From Coccinella septempunctata (Eukaryota; Arthropoda; Insecta; Coleoptera; Coccinellidae), in contig NC_058191.1 of NCBI RefSeq assembly GCF_907165205.1, forward strand, positions 19,408,501-19,472,500: a DNA stretch of 64,000 bases. The letters run 5' to 3'. The notes under the pieces are model-generated. The model saw only the letters and a program-made list of their open reading frames with translations, did not search any database and was not told where the DNA came from. The position numbers were made by a program, and so were the translations under genes. Below are positions 60,122 through 64,000 of the stretch, one piece after another (position 1 is the stretch's first letter; the number at the start of each line of letters is the position of its first letter).

Positions 60122-63018
60122 TTATCTGTCCCTCTGATTGATATAAACATGCAGTCTTGTTCTTCCGTAAGAGATTATGCACTCAATTGACCGTTTCCTG
60201 AATAAACCAATACTATTTATCTTCTTTATTTTCGGGGGAAGCTGGCTGAAAAGTTTCGGTGCAAGGTAATCGCAGCAGCGTTGTCCAACAGTTTTAGCGC
60301 AACGGGGTACGCTCAAAGAGTTTATTTTACTTCTTGTGTTGTAATAGTGTGTTATGGGGTCGGATGTTATTTTAGACCTTTTCATATTCATCAGCATGTT
60401 CAAACAGAAAAGTTGCCTCAAGTCGAGCAGCTCGGACTCTTCGTATATACTATCGTTCGAGAATGTAAGTGGTTTACTATAAATAACCCGCAAAATCCAC
60501 CGTTGGATTACATTTAAGTTTTCCAGGTGAGTATCATTTACGCCGCCCCAACCGACAATTCCGTACGTCAGCTGTGACTGGACTAACGCATAATACAGAA
60601 GTTTGAGGTGTCTCAAATCAAGGTAATCCTTCAAATATTTCAATTTATATAATATACCTCTCAACTTATTCACCATATTCTTAATTTGTATGTCCCATCT
60701 AAGATGTCGATCGATTGTGACACCCAAATATCTGATTGATTCGGCTTCTGGAACAAGCGAACCCGTTCCGATCACCAGAGGTCCCATATGCGGTAATCCA
60801 CTTGAGTACGAAGAAAAGGGTAAATATCTTGTTTTTTCCAGATTAAGTGTTAATATATTGTATCTGAACCACTTGTCTAATGCTCTGACGTCGGCTTCAG
60901 CTTCTGTTTTCAACGATTCCCACGAATCCGATTCGCAAAAAAGCGCCACGTCGTCCGCAAAACAAATCATTCTGTTCCTGATCTGAACACTCAACAAACT
61001 GTTAATATACAGTGTGAACAAGAGTGGTCCAAGCACTGTATCCTGTGGCACCCCGTAATTCACATACATGGGCTCTCCATCTATATGAACTCTTTGTTCT
61101 CGATCCGTTAAGTAACTCCTAAGCAAGTCATAGACTTTCCCTCTAAAACCGTATTTGTCTAATTTATCGAGAAGTTTTTCATGAGAGACGATATCGAATG
61201 CCTTAGAGAGATCAACGAAGACGCATAAGGAGGGTTTGCTCTTATCTAGCGAGTTGTAAATATAAGATGTCAGATGCTGTATTGCGTCCTCGGTTGACCT
61301 TTTTTCTCTAAAGCCATACTGACATTCTGAAATGATCCCATGTTTATCACAAAACTTTATTATTCTTGTCTTCAGTATCCTCTCCATGACCTTTGCAACA
61401 CTGGAGATCAACGATATTGGTCTGTAGTTCTTCATTTCCAAATTATCTCCACCTTTGAAAAGAGGTTTAATGATTCCAACTTTTAAACTTTTCGGAAAGT
61501 ATCCTTTATCAAAACAGCCGTTTATCAGGTAAGTGAGGGGGATCTTCACCTCATCAGATATAATCTTTAGAGTTTCTGTTCTTATATTGTCAATTCCAGG
61601 AGCTGTTTTATGCCGCAGATTCATAATTGTTTCCTGGACCTCTTTGGTATTCGTTTGGGAGAGATACATGGAGTTCCTTACTCCCTTATCATTTTCTCTA
61701 TAACTGTCAGGATTTTTGATTTTCTCTGCGTATGATTGGCCTAATGTGGTATAATATTTATTGAAACTGTCACAGACATGTTTTTTAGACTCCAGAATTG
61801 TACCATCTGCCGATTTAATTTTCTCAATTCTTGTTTCAGGCCTTGACCGATTGCAAATGGTATTTACAGCATCCCAGAGCGCCTTGGACTGGTTAACATT
61901 GTCCCTTATCAGTTTCTGAGCATACATTTTTTTCGCGACTTTAATTAATTTTGTCAACTTATTTTTGTAGACGTTATACTTCAATCTCAAAAGTGCGTTG
62001 CTCGGGTCCCCCTGTACTTCCTTATATAGTTGCTGCTTTCTGTTTATTGATGTCAGTAGTGCAGAAGTGATCCACTTTTTTCTCCTTGTATGCTGTCTTT
62101 TTAACCTGATATTTTTTGTATTTTTTTCGATATATGCATTAACTTTCCCAATAAATTCGTCAGTCATCTCGTCTAAATCATGTAGAGAATAAAACCTTTC
62201 CCACCTCTCCTCGCCTGAATCAGTCTTCAGTGCTGTGTAATCTATGTATTTCTTAATTTTATTATTAGCGTTTTCCAAACTCGTTAACTGTGCAGTCAAA
62301 TCCACGGTCAATGCGATAGGATAGTGATCAGTAATCTCATGATGAAAAATATATGACTGAATTTCCCCAGCTACTTTCGTTTTCACATAGAAATGGTCGA
62401 TGCAAGTTTGACTCGCCGGTCGAGTGATGTCATTTATGTACGATTCATACCCATAGGTGTTTAAAATATTCTTGTATTCCTCAGAGAAATCCACACTCGA
62501 CAGCAAATCAATGTTTATATCACCCGTCATAATGTGCATGTCATTCCTTCCCACCGATTGAAGGTACCGTTGCAAATCGACGTGAAAAACATCTGGACAA
62601 GTACTTGGTGATCTGTAGACTGCAGTCAGAATTATGTTTCTGGATTCAATCATCGTTGAGACCTCTAAAATTTTTTTATCACCTAGATTTTTCACCTCAT
62701 GGGAAAACTTGATATCATCTCGAATATATACTATAACCCCATCATTCTTGTTGAGTAACCCCTCATTATATAAAGTGGTGAATCCATCAATTTTCAGCAC
62801 ATCTAAGTCATAAACGAGATGTGTTTCGGTAAGAACTACAATCTGAATTTCGAGTGCGAGCCTATTCAAAAACAAAATAAACTCATCCATATTTTTCATA
62901 ACACTTCTGATGTTAAGTTGTAGAATACCAAGTGTTGTTGGTTTACTTGGTGAAAAATCACCTATATCTGGAACAATATTCGCTGAAATTGCGAAAAAAG
63001 CACAGAAAAAAGAAAAAG
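60122..63018 (-). CDS. CR1-like ORF2: APE endonuclease and reverse transcriptase, open
   Basis: Continuous frame with first Met at 62,899 (925 codons to 60,122), but it is open upstream to a TAA at about 63,019, and the endonuclease N-terminal motif LQLNIRSV lies before that Met, so the functional start is upstream and is not an ATG. Endonuclease motifs: VVLTETHLV, LTAVYRSPS, MTGDINIDLL, CIDHFYV, ITDHYPIAL. RT motifs: NYRPISLISSVAK, QYGFREKRSTEDAI, FVDLSKAFDIVSHEKLL (A), GVPQDTVLGPLLF (B), CFADDVALF (C), LEKTRYLPF, YLGVTIDRHLRW. In motif B the invariant Gly of PQG is Asp (codon at 61,040-61,042), which likely impairs the polymerase. No stop or frameshift otherwise. Confidence 0.9.
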
Positions 63019-63101
63019 GTTACGCTATCACAATGCAATAAAAAAAGAAAAAAAACCAACAAAATCATACAAACAGCAATACGGTGAGATGAACGTGGTC
63101 A

Positions 63102-63926
63102 CTATTTCAAATCCTTTCTTTGAGAATTCGAGCGCAATCTCGTATATTTTTCCGGTTTCGCTGTTCTCCTGGCGTTTTTACCAAATACTGGTGTATTTCT
63201 TGATTGATGGTCCACTGAAACCTCCTCAACACCTTTAGGTGGTTGAACTTGAACGCGTTTTTCAGCGTCTTTGGAATGCAATATGAGCGATTGAGTAGGG
63301 GTTGCCGGATTACTGTTGGATCGGCGGGTAGAGGGTGGTTCTCGGGCCTGTTCCAATTCCTGGAGAGTTTATTGTCTATTGTTAACAACAAGTTTATTGC
63401 CTCTGATATAACAATTCTCGCCCTTCTCTCTTTCCTCAATCAAATATCCTCTCAGCATCCGATATTCGCTCCGTTGCAGTTCCGTCAAATCGTCTCTGAT
63501 AGCAACACCATTTCCTCTCAATTTCTTACAATTTCTGATTACTTCAACCTTTTTTAGATGAGAAACAAATTCAACCTTTACCGGTCGATTCGCTCCTTTA
63601 CCCATGCAATGAAAATTATTTATATCTCTGCGATCAATTTCCACCCCCACCAGGTTTTTCAGTTCACTACAAATAAAATCCGAATTTATACTCTCATTAG
63701 ATGCTCCCCACCCGAAAACAACAATATTATTTTCCCTAGTTTTTCTCTCCAGCCGATCTATTTTATCTTTCAAAAACATATTTTCCTGCTCGAGCGAGCG
63801 GATTTTGAATTTCAATGCTTCAAGCTCCAGCAATATAGTAGATTCCGAAGCCTGAATGCTATTCTTTATCTCGGTTTTACTATTTTCAATTTTTTCCAGA
63901 ATATTCTGAACAGTTTTTTCATCCAT
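63102..63926 (-). pseudogene. CR1-like ORF1: coiled-coil and RNA-binding protein, one stop
   Basis: From ATG at 63,926: a coiled-coil (IQASESTILLELEALKFKIR, LEQENMFLKDKIDRLERK), then NNIVVFGW and a compact domain with RPVKVEFVSHLKKVEVIRN and RGNGVAIRDDLTELQRSE, in the style of the coiled-coil plus RRM-like ORF1 proteins of insect non-LTR elements. A TAA at 63,369-63,371 interrupts the frame; the same frame continues (TLQELEQAREPPSTRRSN) through a basic Ser/Pro-rich tail to TAG at 63,102. It therefore has either one nonsense mutation or a 185-residue functional form. Confidence 0.8.
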
Positions 63927-64000
63927 AGTATTAATAAAACTTCAGCGACACAGAACAAAACAAGGATGAGGACGGAAAAGAAGACACACTTCACTTCCTT
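63927..64000 (-). other. 5' leader of the CR1-like element
   Basis: Non-coding on the minus strand upstream of the ORF1 ATG; probably 5' UTR, cut by the window end. Confidence 0.4.

Overview
This is a transposon-dense, AT-rich stretch of an animal nuclear genome, most likely an insect. The families present point that way: Jockey-like, CR1-like and R4/Dong non-LTR retrotransposons, Penelope-like elements, Gypsy, Harbinger, hAT, mariner and P-element/THAP9 relics. A beetle or similar insect is a guess from overall flavour, not proven. There is no bacterial operon structure, CRISPR array, rRNA or tRNA that I can support. The only sequence I recognise as an ordinary host gene is one intact internal exon of a cytosolic carboxypeptidase (CCP/Nna1 family) at 10,629-10,909 (+).

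Layout. 1-1,795: broken Jockey-like element (ORF1 plus endonuclease part of ORF2). 3,113-4,884: 5'-truncated R4/Dong element (-). 5,268-6,131: two spliced exons of a P-element/THAP9-like transposase (-). 6,270-9,590: two CR1-like fragments. 10,629-10,909: carboxypeptidase exon. 10,957-15,270: Penelope-like element (PLE) as a 2 x 2.1 kb inverted repeat. 15,781-25,890: one old Gypsy copy opened by a Harbinger element (17,078-20,344) and by a CR1-like tail carrying an R4/Dong copy (21,5xx-25,284). 26,068-28,668: hAT element with perfect 8-bp target duplication, itself holding a second inverted PLE (26,276-27,805). 28,728-30,749: 5'-truncated Jockey copy with poly(A) and target duplication. 30,760-37,662: non-coding DNA with MITEs and a mariner relic. 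37,663-41,195: an R4-clade element with an intact 982-codon ORF sitting in a (TA)n array. 42,043-44,165: Gypsy-type gag and repeat remnants. 45,184-51,240: CR1-like tail fused to a long Jockey copy (-), opened by a third PLE (46,810-49,924) that holds a further inverted PLE. 52,330-55,240: RT scraps and direct repeats. 55,245-55,802: Jockey 3' end (-). 55,824-59,877: almost intact R4/Dong element in (TAA)n. 60,122-63,926: nearly complete CR1-like element (-).

How the pieces relate. Nesting gives a relative order of insertion: Gypsy before Harbinger and Dong; hAT before PLE; Jockey before PLE. Two groups of retrotransposon appear to use microsatellites as landing sites: Dong copies follow (TAA)n, in one case the (TAA)n tail of a CR1-like element, and the 38-41 kb R4-clade element lies between (TA)n tracts. 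Three independent PLE insertions share one plan: two inverted arms, a 31-39 bp extension on one side only, and a 12-15 bp direct target duplication around the whole. The most unusual structures are this shared PLE plan and the (TA)n-embedded R4 element, whose 5' end occurs three times in alternating orientation.
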